A stretch of DNA of 64,000 bases, from NCBI RefSeq assembly GCF_015319165.1, contig NZ_JADIVZ010000003.1, positions 1 through 64,000 on the forward strand. The letters run 5' to 3'. Position 1 is the first letter of the stretch. Each line of letters opens with the position of its first letter. This document shows, one piece after another, positions 16,504-24,080 of this stretch. The stretch comes from Nocardioides acrostichi (GTDB lineage: Bacteria > Actinomycetota > Actinomycetes > Propionibacteriales > Nocardioidaceae). The position numbers and the translations under genes are program-made. Below the pieces are notes generated by a model. It saw only the letters and a list, made by a program, of their open reading frames with translations. It had not been told where the DNA came from and ran no database searches.

Positions 16504-16974
16504 TCATGCCGACGGCCCGGTGCCGAGAGCGAAGGCAGCCGCTGGGCCGTCGACTAGATACTGGTGCTCGCCGAGCATGGCCGAGCGCAGCAGCGGGCGA
16601 AGGGACTGGTGTACCTCGTCTCGTACCTTGTCGGCGAGCTCGAGTCCGACATCGGTCATGGCGACGATGGTGGCGCGGGCATCATCGGGGTCAGTGCTTC
16701 GCTCAAGGAGTCCGCGCTGTTCGGCTCGGCTGATCAGTCCCGACATCGTTGACTTCTCCAGGCCGAGAAAGTCGGCTAGGACCGCGATCCGTGGAGTGCG
16801 ATCCCGCAGGATGCCGAGCGTGCGCAGCTGGGTCAAGGACAGATCGTGTTTCGCGGCGACGCGGTTCAGGACGGATGTCACCGTGAACGCGGTCTGCACC
16901 ACTGCGTCAAGCAGTTCCTCATCGTCGCCGAGGTCGAGCGGGGCGTCTGTCGTGGTGCTTGGTGAGGTCGTCAT
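16504..16974 (-). CDS. MarR-family transcriptional regulator
   Basis: The 156-residue protein has a clear MarR winged helix: VLNRVAAKHDLSLTQLRTL, IAVLADFLGLEKSTMSGLI, AEQRGLLERSTDPDDARATI. It lies downstream of the oxidoreductase gene and overlaps it by 3 nt (ATGA), so the two are co-transcribed. The operator-like inverted repeat upstream of the oxidoreductase is the likely autoregulatory site. No redox-sensing Cys is visible, so the ligand may be a small organic compound. Confidence 0.85.
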   Translation of the reverse strand: MTTSPSTTTDAPLDLGDDEELLDAVVQTAFTVTSVLNRVAAKHDLSLTQLRTLGILRDRTPRIAVLADFLGLEKSTMSGLISRAEQRGLLERSTDPDDARATIVAMTDVGLELADKVRDEVHQSLRPLLRSAMLGEHQYLVDGPAAAFALGTGPSA

Positions 16975-17933
16975 GGGTTCACGATGACCAGACGCTTGGT
17001 GCTACTGGTGTCGGCCCAAGCAGTCTCAACATCTTTGAGGGCGACTTCTTCTGCTTTGCCGGAGTCATCGAAGGTGCCTTTGAGGATTTCCTTGGCGAGG
17101 ACACCGATCTCGCGACGGTATCTGTGGTGGGGGACCGATCCTTGGCCTGAGCCGATGATCTGCAGGTTGACCGCGCGGAGGGCTGCTGAGGGGATCGGTG
17201 ATTCGAGTCCTGCTACGGAGCCGATCTGGATCCAGGTGAGCTCCTGCTCGTCACTGGCGCGGTTCGGGATGATGGCATGGAGCGCGTCTCTCGTCGGCTC
17301 ACCCCACACAAGGTCGACGACCACGTCGACCGACTCTCCGGCGCCGGCGAGATTGCGCTTCACCTCGCCAGGGTCACCGGCCAGTTCGATCACGCGAGTC
17401 GCTCCCAACCGGGTCAGGTCGTTCATGCTGTCGGCGCCCCGGCCGACCGCGACGATCTGGCTGGCCCCCAGTCGCTTGGCGACTTGGATGGCGGCACGCC
17501 CGGCGTTGCCGGTGGCGCCGAGGATGAGCACACTTTGACCCCGACGGAACGTGATGCGCTGACGCAGCGCCACCCATGAGGCCATGGCCGGGTTCATCAG
17601 CGCAGCGATCTTGACCGCGTCGGCGCCCCTGGGCAACGGTACGGTGCGGCGCATGTCGACGGCAGTCCGCTCTGCCATGGCGCCCTTGTTCGTGTCGGGC
17701 AGCAGGAAGTAGATCAGCTTGCCGTTGGCGAGCTTGCCCACACCATCGATACCGGGGATGAGTGGCAACTCGTCCGTGCTCGTGTAGTGGCTGCCCGCTG
17801 CCTGCGAGCGGACCCTCGGCGAGACAGCGGAGGCGAGTACCTCGACGACCTCCTCGCCCCTGCCGGCCACCGGCTCGGCTGCGTCTGTGTGACGGGGCGC
17901 TTCTCCCCAGGTGGTGACGACTGCTGCTTTCAT
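16971..17933 (-). CDS. zinc-independent medium-chain dehydrogenase / quinone oxidoreductase
   Basis: The 320-residue protein starts MKAAVVTTWGEAP and has the MDR Rossmann motif ILGATGNAGRAAIQVAKRLGA with downstream VDVVVDLVWG. The catalytic zinc ligands of alcohol dehydrogenases are absent (SAVSPRVRSQAAG), as in quinone oxidoreductase-like members. ATG 17933 is chosen: the upstream frame extension is low quality and the -10 and operator lie there. It is the first gene of a two-gene unit with MarR, suggesting a response to quinones or other electrophiles. The substrate is inferred. Confidence 0.8.
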   Translation of the reverse strand: MKAAVVTTWGEAPRHTDAAEPVAGRGEEVVEVLASAVSPRVRSQAAGSHYTSTDELPLIPGIDGVGKLANGKLIYFLLPDTNKGAMAERTAVDMRRTVPLPRGADAVKIAALMNPAMASWVALRQRITFRRGQSVLILGATGNAGRAAIQVAKRLGASQIVAVGRGADSMNDLTRLGATRVIELAGDPGEVKRNLAGAGESVDVVVDLVWGEPTRDALHAIIPNRASDEQELTWIQIGSVAGLESPIPSAALRAVNLQIIGSGQGSVPHHRYRREIGVLAKEILKGTFDDSGKAEEVALKDVETAWADTSSTKRLVIVNP

Positions 17934-17950
17934 GGCGAGGCTCCCTTTTG

Positions 17951-17996
17951 GTTCGTAGTACCACCTATTATGGATGGCAATACGAACTAATGCAAG
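17951..17996 (-). promoter_or_regulatory. promoter with overlapping inverted-repeat operator
   Basis: On the minus strand TTGCAT, a 17-nt spacer and CATAAT form a good sigma-70-type promoter upstream of the oxidoreductase. A perfect 7-bp inverted repeat, GTTCGTA (17951-17957) and TACGAAC (17981-17987), 30 bp centre to centre, brackets the -10. This fits repression by the MarR protein encoded in the same operon. Confidence 0.6.
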
Positions 17997-18174
17997 GCGG
18001 TCTCGGTCCTGGTCGAAGCGGCCCGGCGGTCTTCGGTGCTCGAGAGCGGATCGACGTGTCGTGGGACGCCAAGAAGCCAGACCGGGGGCCCAAGCCTGCG
18101 CGTGCGAGATGGGCCTCTGCCCCAGGCGGTTCGGGGTGATCCGCCGGAGCGCATCTCGCCCTTGACTGGGTGTC

Positions 18175-18579
18175 ATGCGCCACCGCGTCGCCTTCGCGGC
18201 GTCCTATCGTCTGGCCGCCTTGCCGTTCGGCATCACCCCGCAGCGGTGCTGGGTCGAGGTCACCACCGCCGCGATGCGGGTGCGGTACGGGCTCTGGAGC
18301 CTGGAGACGCCGCTGACCAACATCACCGGCACCGTGCGCAGCGGCGGGTTCTCGTTCGTGAAGACGGCCGGCCCGCCTCATCTGTCGTTCGCAGACCGCG
18401 GCGTGTCGTTCACCCCGAACGGCGACGACGCCCTGTGTGTCTCGTTTCGCGACGCGGTGCCGGGCATCGATCCGACCGGTCTGCTGCGGCGGGTGCTGAG
18501 GCACCCCGGCGTCACGCTCGGCGTCGAGGATCCCGAGCGGTTGCGCACGGATCTGCGCGATCAGGGCGCCACCGTCTAG
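18175..18579 (+). CDS. conserved hypothetical protein, possible PH-like fold
   Basis: The 134-residue protein has strand-rich alternation (RCWVEVTTAAMRVRYGLWSLETPL, HLSFADRGVSFTPN) and a C-terminal segment GVEDPERLRTDLRDQGA. It resembles actinobacterial proteins with a bacterial pleckstrin-homology-like barrel, but I cannot name a family with confidence. It stands alone, converging on the broken PPOX gene with its TAG overlapping that gene's stop. No signal peptide or membrane helix is seen. Confidence 0.55.
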   Translation: MRHRVAFAASYRLAALPFGITPQRCWVEVTTAAMRVRYGLWSLETPLTNITGTVRSGGFSFVKTAGPPHLSFADRGVSFTPNGDDALCVSFRDAVPGIDPTGLLRRVLRHPGVTLGVEDPERLRTDLRDQGATV

Positions 18580-18899
18580 GAAGCAGGGCACAGCGCGTCG
18601 CAGGCGGCATCGTCGGGCGACGCAACGACGTCGCTGAGCCCGACGGTGCCTGAGAAGGAGACGTAGGACCACGAACTCGGCTCGCTCACGTGCAGCCCGA
18701 TTCGGGGGTCACGGCGCATGGTGGCCGTCTTGGCCCGATCGTGGGTGACCGAGACGTGGAGGGCCCCGTCGTAGACGGCTTACACGATGTCGTTGGACTG
18801 CGGGCTACCGTCCGCCTTCGTCGTGACGAGCACGGCGTGCTTGCGCGAGGACGGCCAGTCGAGCGCGTCGGCCAGGTCCAGGCTCCTGGCATCGAGCGT
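18576..18899 (-). pseudogene. decayed PPOX (pyridoxamine-oxidase-like, F420/FMN) protein
   Basis: The reading DLADALDWPSSRKHAVLVTT, ADGSPQSNDIV is the start of a PPOX-class split-barrel protein. A TAA near 18782 interrupts it, and the family resumes at once in the same frame as AVYDGALHVSVTHDRAKTAT and RRDPRIGLHVSEPSSWSYV. A TAC-to-TAA change would explain the stop. The C-terminal 30 or so residues expected for the family are missing, and there is no clear start codon. An intact PPOX gene is present at 44515-44931. Confidence 0.7.
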
Positions 18900-18936
18900 G
18901 CCACGGGCGCGGTGCCCACCGTGGGCGCGGCTCGCG

Positions 18937-19311
18937 TCAGGCGAACGACGCGACGGCCAACGCCGCGGCCAGGACAGCGGTGCCGAGCCCCGCGACGACA
19001 CTGACGCCGGCGTTGGTCGCGGCGAAGCGGCGCGAGCCCGTCTCGGCCAGACGCAGGGTCTCGAACGAGAAGGTCGAGTAGGTGCTCAGGGCGCCGGCCA
19101 GGCCGACGCCGACGAGGGCCTGCAGCGATTCCGGCACCGCGGTGACCGTGGTGGCGCCAACCAGAAAGCCGAGGATCGCGCAGCCGAGCATGTTGGCGCT
19201 GAACGTGCCCCACGGGAATCCGGTGTCGTGGCGCGACTGCACGACGCGGTCGACGGTGTAGCGCAGCGGTGCACCGACCATGGCACCGACGATCACCATC
19301 GCCCAGGTCAC
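18937..19311 (-). CDS. crcB: fluoride channel protein CrcB/FluC (second subunit)
   Basis: The 124-residue protein has four hydrophobic helices and Fluc hallmarks: GAPLRYTVDRVV, FPWGTFSANMLGCAILGFLVG and GALSTYSTFSFETLRL, with the Asn of the pore (SANMLG) and the STYSTFSFE break-in-helix segment. Fluc channels export fluoride as dual-topology dimers; paired genes encode oppositely oriented subunits. GTG 19311 overlaps the TGA of the upstream crcB copy by 3 nt, so both are translated together below the riboswitch-like leader. Confidence 0.88.
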   Translation of the reverse strand: MTWAMVIVGAMVGAPLRYTVDRVVQSRHDTGFPWGTFSANMLGCAILGFLVGATTVTAVPESLQALVGVGLAGALSTYSTFSFETLRLAETGSRRFAATNAGVSVVAGLGTAVLAAALAVASFA

Positions 19312-19817
19312 GATGCAGCCTCGGTTCGGTCGAAGACCGCGAACCGGGTCAGCGTGACGCCGACCCACACCGCGGCCACCGCGGCGAGCACCGTGCCCGC
19401 GGCGTAGAGCAGCGCCGTCCCGGAGGTCTGTGGGGTCAGCAGCCTCTGCAGGTCGACGGTGGCGCTCGAGAAGGTCGTGAAACCACCCAGCACACCCGTG
19501 CCGAGAAACGGGCGCACCAGATGATGGGTGGTGAACCGCTCGCTCACCAGCACCATCAGCACGCCCATCAGGCCGCACCCGACGACGTTGATCCAGAACG
19601 TGGTCCAGGGGAAGTGGCCAGTGGGGGTCGGCCAGAGGAGGCCGGCCCCGTACCGCGCGCACGCGCCGACGGCACCGCCGAGGGAGATGGCAACCAGGAT
19701 CTGGGCCTGCTCGCGACGGACGACGCCGGGGCTGGAGTCGTCCCAGGCGACGTCCGCGGTGTCCGGATCGGTGGGTTCGGACTGCCAGCCGCCCTGGGGC
19801 CGGGGCTTCGAGGACAC
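19308..19817 (-). CDS. crcB: fluoride channel protein CrcB/FluC (first subunit)
   Basis: The 169-residue protein has a hydrophilic N-terminal extension of about 45 residues, then the Fluc core: GGAVGACARYGAGLLW, HFPWTTFWINVVGCGLMGVLM, GGFTTFSSATVDLQRLL. GTG 19817 is chosen because an AGGAG site lies 5 nt upstream and that site takes part in a hairpin of the leader; a GTG at 19886 would lie inside the aptamer. With the downstream copy it probably forms a heterodimeric fluoride exporter in the cytoplasmic membrane. Confidence 0.88.
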   Translation of the reverse strand: MSSKPRPQGGWQSEPTDPDTADVAWDDSSPGVVRREQAQILVAISLGGAVGACARYGAGLLWPTPTGHFPWTTFWINVVGCGLMGVLMVLVSERFTTHHLVRPFLGTGVLGGFTTFSSATVDLQRLLTPQTSGTALLYAAGTVLAAVAAVWVGVTLTRFAVFDRTEAAS

Positions 19818-19821
19818 AGCT

Positions 19822-19890
19822 CTCCTACCGTCGATGTCAGGTAGGGACTGTTGGCGGCCGTGGCCGCGGTTGTCGGCGAGCCCCACCGCC
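19822..19890 (-). promoter_or_regulatory. fluoride (crcB-motif) riboswitch-like leader with SD-sequestering hairpin
   Basis: The leader of the crcB pair reads, on the minus strand, GGCGGTGGGGCTCGCC, then ACAACC, then the helix GCGGCC-AC-GGCCGC, then CAACAGTCCCTACC. This order of short helices, the GGGGC loop and the pyrimidine-rich CCCTAC 3' end follows the crcB-motif aptamer. The 3' end CTACC can also pair with GGTAG of the GGTAGGAG ribosome site (19822-19829), giving a translational switch. Proximity to crcB strongly supports the call. Confidence 0.7.
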
Positions 19891-19927
19891 GTCCGGCTCA
19901 GCCTAACCGACGAGCCCGGACACGGCC

Positions 19928-19956
19928 GTGGCCCGGCCTCCCTCGAGCCGGGCCAC
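19928..19956 (-). terminator. hairpin terminator, perfect 10-bp stem
   Basis: GTGGCCCGGC (19928-19937) and GCCGGGCCAC (19947-19956) form an uninterrupted 10-bp stem with a 9-nt loop. It lies 18 nt past the stop of the 27-residue peptide gene and before the crcB leader, so it should insulate the two minus-strand transcripts. There is no T-run, as is common in high-GC actinobacteria. Confidence 0.6.
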
Positions 19957-19973
19957 GATCGCGCACCGAGCGC

Positions 19974-20057
19974 TCAGAGCCGGTTGCCGCGCACGCGACC
20001 CAGGATGAACAGCACCAGCGCGATGATGGCCAGCACGATCAGAATGGTCCAGAGCAT
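19974..20057 (-). CDS. 27-residue single-pass membrane peptide
   Basis: A short gene begins at ATG 20057, preceded at ideal distance by GGAGGAA. The product is a hydrophobic helix (MLWTILIVLAIIALVLFILG) with a positively charged tail RVRGNRL, typical of small membrane peptides that modulate larger membrane proteins or stress responses. It ends just before the strong hairpin and lies about 105 nt from the divergent amidohydrolase start. The strong ribosome site, the clean hydrophobic pattern and the terminator support it as a real gene. Confidence 0.62.
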   Translation of the reverse strand: MLWTILIVLAIIALVLFILGRVRGNRL

Positions 20058-20161
20058 TGCTTCCTCCTTGATTGGTTCTGCTCACGGTGCCCCGCCGACC
20101 GGTGATCGATGTCACCCCTTCGGTGAGCGGTGTGCTCAACCACTCGCGGCATGCTGGTCCG

Positions 20162-21049
20162 GTGACCGAGCCGGACGAGGAGTGCGCGGAGCTGCGGGCG
20201 ACGTACGACGCGCTGGGCATCTCGGGCATCGTCGACGTGCACACCCACTTCATGCCCGAGCCGGTGCTGGCGAAGGTGTGGGCCTACTTCGACGCCGTCG
20301 GTCCGTTGCTCGGGCGGCCGTGGCCGATCACCTACCGAGCCGACGAGCCGACCCGGGTGCGGATGCTGCGCGACCTGGGCGTGCGCACCTGGACCTCGCT
20401 GAACTACCCGCACAAGCCCGACATGGCGGCCTGGCTCAACGAATGGTCGGCCACGTTCGCGGCCGGTCACCCCGACTGCCTGCACTCGGCGACCTTCTAC
20501 CCCGAGCCCGGCGCGGAGGCCTACGTGCGCCGTGCACTCGATGCGGGTGCCCGGGTCTTCAAGGCGCACGTGCAGGTGGGCGACTACGACCCCAACGACG
20601 CGCTGCTCGACGGCGTGTGGCGGGTGCTGTCCGAGGCTGGAACACCGATCGTGATCCACGGCGGGCACGGCCCCGCACCCGGCACGCACACCGGCCCGGC
20701 CGGCATGGTGCGGCTCGCCCGACGGTTCCCCGACCTGGTGCTCGTCGTCGCACATATGGGGCTCCCCGACTACGCCGCCTTCCTCGACCTCGTCGAGACC
20801 TCGCGCTCGGTGCACCTCGACACCACCATGGCCTTCACCGCGTTCACCGAAGAAACAGCACCCTTCCCGGCCTCGGAGCTCGCGCGGCTACGCGACCTCG
20901 GGGAGCGCGTGCTGTTCGGCAGCGACTACCCGAACATCCCCTACCCCTACCTGCACGCCGTGGAGTCCGTCACCGGGCTGGGGCTCGGCGACGACTGGAA
21001 CCGGGCCGTGCTACACGACAACGCGGTGCGGCTCTTCGGGCTGGAGTAG
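20162..21049 (+). CDS. amidohydrolase-family (TIM-barrel) metal-dependent hydrolase
   Basis: The 295-residue protein has amidohydrolase-2 motifs in order: IVDVHTHFMP, FKAHVQVGDYDPND, IVIHGGHGPAP, LVVAHMGLPDY and VLFGSDYPNIPYPY. These supply His and Asp metal ligands of the aminocarboxymuconate decarboxylase-like group of hydrolases and decarboxylases. GTG 20162 is chosen; an upstream in-frame start at 20072 would add 30 residues without family character. It stands alone, divergent from the membrane peptide gene. The substrate is unknown. Confidence 0.8.
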   Translation: MTEPDEECAELRATYDALGISGIVDVHTHFMPEPVLAKVWAYFDAVGPLLGRPWPITYRADEPTRVRMLRDLGVRTWTSLNYPHKPDMAAWLNEWSATFAAGHPDCLHSATFYPEPGAEAYVRRALDAGARVFKAHVQVGDYDPNDALLDGVWRVLSEAGTPIVIHGGHGPAPGTHTGPAGMVRLARRFPDLVLVVAHMGLPDYAAFLDLVETSRSVHLDTTMAFTAFTEETAPFPASELARLRDLGERVLFGSDYPNIPYPYLHAVESVTGLGLGDDWNRAVLHDNAVRLFGLE

Positions 21050-21156
21050 AGAGTCGTGGTCTGGGTCGTGTGCCTGAGCACGCGCCATAACGCCGCCAGG
21101 CCACGACCCGAACCACGACCGTTGACGGGTTCCCGAGCCTGCGGTGGGCTGGCGCG

Positions 21157-21449
21157 GTGACGACGACGCGGGTGCGGTTCGTGCCCCGCAGCGGGGAGAG
21201 CTGGGCCGATCCGTGGCCGATGTACGCGGCACTGCGCGACCACGACCCGGTGCACCACGGGCGTCAGATCCTCACCTTCGCCCACGGCGCCCACCACTGG
21301 GTGCCGCCGCCGCGCGGATGATGGGCCGGGTCGCGCTGACCGAACTGATGGTTCGGATGCCCGACTTCGCCGTCGACCAGGACGCCGTGACCCGGGCGCC
21401 GTGCAACTACGTGCGGCGTCCGCTCAGCGTGCCGCTCGAGGTGCGCTGA
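21157..21449 (+). pseudogene. cytochrome P450 ghost with internal deletion and lost heme cysteine
   Basis: From GTG 21157 the reading FVPRSGESWADPWPMYAALR is a P450 N-terminus. It jumps straight to the heme-loop block ILTFAHGAHH, skipping about 300 codons. The expected Cys-Leu-Gly after HH is missing: a loss of about 4 nt turns it into HHWVPPPRG and a stop. The family C-terminus (RMMGRVALTELMVRMPDF, RPLSVPLEVR) continues in another frame to the TGA at 21449. No function is possible. Confidence 0.78.
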
Positions 21450-21468
21450 CGCGCACCCATGGGGTGGG

Positions 21469-21810
21469 TCAGGCGGGCAGTCGCCCGTCGTTCTCCAGAC
21501 ACGCCATGAGTAGGGCGGCGGCGTCCTTGACGCCCTTGCCGTCGGGCAGCAGCGTGCCGACGGTGCGACCCCACGCCGGCGCCACGTTGAACGTCTCGCC
21601 GCCGACGAGGAGCGTGATGTTCTGCTTGCGCGTGAACCGGGTGAAGGTGGGGTTGCACCCGGAGATCGGCCCCGTGGCCACCTGCTGCTCCTTGCTGTCG
21701 AGCAGCGTGACGTGGCCGGGGGTGAGCACCACGAACCCGTGCTGAGCCACGGGCTTGAGGCCACGGCCGATCTGTACCTGGTCGAAGACGATCGAGTCTG
21801 CGTCGTTCAT
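21469..21810 (-). CDS. hypothetical protein
   Basis: This 113-residue soluble protein has a strand-rich centre (FVVLTPGHVTLLDSKEQQ, NITLLVGGETFNV) and a C-terminal helix (GVKDAAALLMACLENDG). The layout could be a small beta-barrel of PH type, but I do not recognise a family. ATG 21810 is 137 nt from the divergent MmpL gene. It follows the P450 ghost on the opposite strand and has no obvious partner. Confidence 0.5.
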   Translation of the reverse strand: MNDADSIVFDQVQIGRGLKPVAQHGFVVLTPGHVTLLDSKEQQVATGPISGCNPTFTRFTRKQNITLLVGGETFNVAPAWGRTVGTLLPDGKGVKDAAALLMACLENDGRLPA

Positions 21811-21947
21811 GGCTTGCCTCTACCCAGACGGGCGGCCCCTCAGTCGGGCGCCGTCGCCCTGCCCGCGATGAGTCCTGCGGCGGCCGCGGGTCCAGACCAG
21901 GGACAACCCTGATGCGCGCAAGCGCCCCGACCTGCTGAGGTGTACCC

Positions 21948-24080
21948 ATGCATCGACAGATCGCCGGCCGGCTGACCGGCCGCGTCACCAAGTGGCTCGT
22001 GCTCGTCGCCTGGCTCGTGGCCGCAGGCGGTCTCGGAACGTTGAACGCGAAGCTCGCCGACGTGCAGAACAACGAGGCCTCCTCCTGGCTGCCCGGATCG
22101 GCGGAGTCGACCCAGGTGATCGACGCCCTCGCGAGCCAGATGGACCCCAATCAGATCCCGACCCTGGTGGTCTACGAGGCCGACGACGGCACGCTCACGG
22201 CGTCCGAGAAGCAGGCGATCGGCGAGCAGGCTCAGCAGATGGCCGGTCTGGACGGCGTGATCGATGCCGGTGTCGTGCCGCCCGAGATCGCCGCGAAGGC
22301 CGGCATGGGCGGCTACTCCGACGACGGTGCCGTCGCCGTCACGCTGGTCACCTTCGACTTCGGCGCGAACGGCTGGAACGACATGCCGGACGCGGCCAAG
22401 GGTCTGCGCGACATCGCGCAGATCGATGGCGTCACCGTGCACCTGGCCGGAGCCGGCGGCCAGGCGGCCGACTCGGCCGAGGCCTTCGAGGGCATCGACA
22501 CCACCCTGGTGCTCATCACCCTGGGCGTGGTGATCTTGATCCTGCTCCTCACCTATCGCTCGCCCATGCTGTGGATCCTGCCGATCGTGTCGGCGGTCGT
22601 CGCTTTGTCGTGCGCGGGCGGCATCGTGTACCTGCTGGCCAAGTACGCCGACGTCACGGTCAACGGTCAGAGTCAGTCCATCCTCTCGATCCTGGTCATC
22701 GGCGCCGGCACCGACTACGCCCTCCTGCTGACCGCCCGCTATCGCGAGGAGCTGCGCAAGCACGAGGATCGGCACGAGGCCATGGCGGTCGCGTTGCACC
22801 GCGCTGCTCCGGCGATCCTCGCCTCGGCGGGCACCGTGGTGCTCGGCATGCTGTGCCTGCTGCTCGCCGAGCTCAACTCGACCGCCGGTCTCGGCCCGGT
22901 CAACGCCGTCGGCGTCGCCGTCACGTTCCTGGTCATGGTCACGCTGCTGCCCGCGCTGCTGGTGATCTGCGGACGCTGGGTGTTCTGGCCCAAGCGACCG
23001 GCGTTCGGTTCGCGCGAGCCCAACGAGTCCGGACTGTGGGCGAAGGTCGGGGCGCTGGTGCAACCGCACCCGCGCCGCGTGTGGATCCTCACCAGCGGGC
23101 TGCTCGCACTCGCCTGCCTCGGACTCTTCACCCTCAACACCGCAGGACTCTCCACCGAGGACACCTTCACCCACGAGACCGACTCGGTGAAGGGCCAGAA
23201 AGTGCTGCTCGAGCACGGGCTGCTCGACACCTCCAACACACTCCAGGTCGTCGCCGCCGCCGACGACATCGACGAGGTCGCGGCCGCGGTCGCCGGGCAA
23301 CCAGGCGTGGGCACGCCGTCCGCCGCTCGACCCATCGGGGGAGGTCGGTCGTTCTTCGAGGCACCGATCGCCGGCGACGTCGCCAGCGCCGCCACGCAGG
23401 ACGTCGTGAAGCAGGCGCGGGTGGTGGCTCACCGGGTGGACGACGCCACCCTCGTGGGCGGCTGGCCGGCGGTGTACTACGACACCAAGGTCGCCTCCGA
23501 CCGCGACACGGAAGTGATCATCCCCGTGGTGCTCTCGCTCGTGATGCTCGTCCTGGTCGTGCTGCTGCGCAGCGTGTTGGCGCCGGTGCTGCTGATCGGC
23601 ACCGTGGTGTTGAGCTTCGGCGCCGCCCTGGGCATCTCGGCGCTCCTCTTCGAGTACGTCTTCGGCTTCGCCGGCTCCGACCCCGGGTTCCCGCTGTTCG
23701 CCTTCGTGTTCCTGGTCGCGCTGGGCATCGACTACAACATCTTCTTGATGACACGGGTGCGCGAAGAGGCCGCACAGATCGGCACCCGGGCCGGGGCCCT
23801 GGTGGCCCTGCGCTCGACCGGCGGCGTCATCACCTCGGCCGGTCTCGTGCTCGCGGCCACGTTCCTCACCCTCGCCTCGATCCCGTTCGTGTTCCTCGTC
23901 GAGCTCGGCGTGGCGGTGGCCCTCGGTGTGCTGCTCGACACCTTCATCGTGCGCTCCGTCCTCGTCACTGCCCTGGCCCTCGACCTCGGCGACCGCATCT
24001 GGTGGCCCGGGCGGGCGTCGACCCCGCCCGCACCCGCGGCCAACGACGCGGGGGAGCCCGCTGGCACGATGCCCGCATGA
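21948..24080 (+). CDS. MmpL-family RND transporter
   Basis: The 710-residue membrane protein has the MMPL layout: an N-terminal helix, a large extracytoplasmic domain (about residues 40-185), a five-helix bundle (about 185-345), a second loop domain (about 390-520) and a second bundle (about 525-680). Typical blocks are VIGAGTDYALLLTARYREEL and FVFLVALGIDYNIFLMTRVREE, which carry the Asp-Tyr pairs used in proton relay. MmpL proteins export lipids, siderophores or drugs in actinobacteria. Its stop overlaps the start of an enoyl-CoA hydratase gene (ATGA), linking it to acyl metabolism. Confidence 0.9.
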   Translation: MHRQIAGRLTGRVTKWLVLVAWLVAAGGLGTLNAKLADVQNNEASSWLPGSAESTQVIDALASQMDPNQIPTLVVYEADDGTLTASEKQAIGEQAQQMAGLDGVIDAGVVPPEIAAKAGMGGYSDDGAVAVTLVTFDFGANGWNDMPDAAKGLRDIAQIDGVTVHLAGAGGQAADSAEAFEGIDTTLVLITLGVVILILLLTYRSPMLWILPIVSAVVALSCAGGIVYLLAKYADVTVNGQSQSILSILVIGAGTDYALLLTARYREELRKHEDRHEAMAVALHRAAPAILASAGTVVLGMLCLLLAELNSTAGLGPVNAVGVAVTFLVMVTLLPALLVICGRWVFWPKRPAFGSREPNESGLWAKVGALVQPHPRRVWILTSGLLALACLGLFTLNTAGLSTEDTFTHETDSVKGQKVLLEHGLLDTSNTLQVVAAADDIDEVAAAVAGQPGVGTPSAARPIGGGRSFFEAPIAGDVASAATQDVVKQARVVAHRVDDATLVGGWPAVYYDTKVASDRDTEVIIPVVLSLVMLVLVVLLRSVLAPVLLIGTVVLSFGAALGISALLFEYVFGFAGSDPGFPLFAFVFLVALGIDYNIFLMTRVREEAAQIGTRAGALVALRSTGGVITSAGLVLAATFLTLASIPFVFLVELGVAVALGVLLDTFIVRSVLVTALALDLGDRIWWPGRASTPPAPAANDAGEPAGTMPA

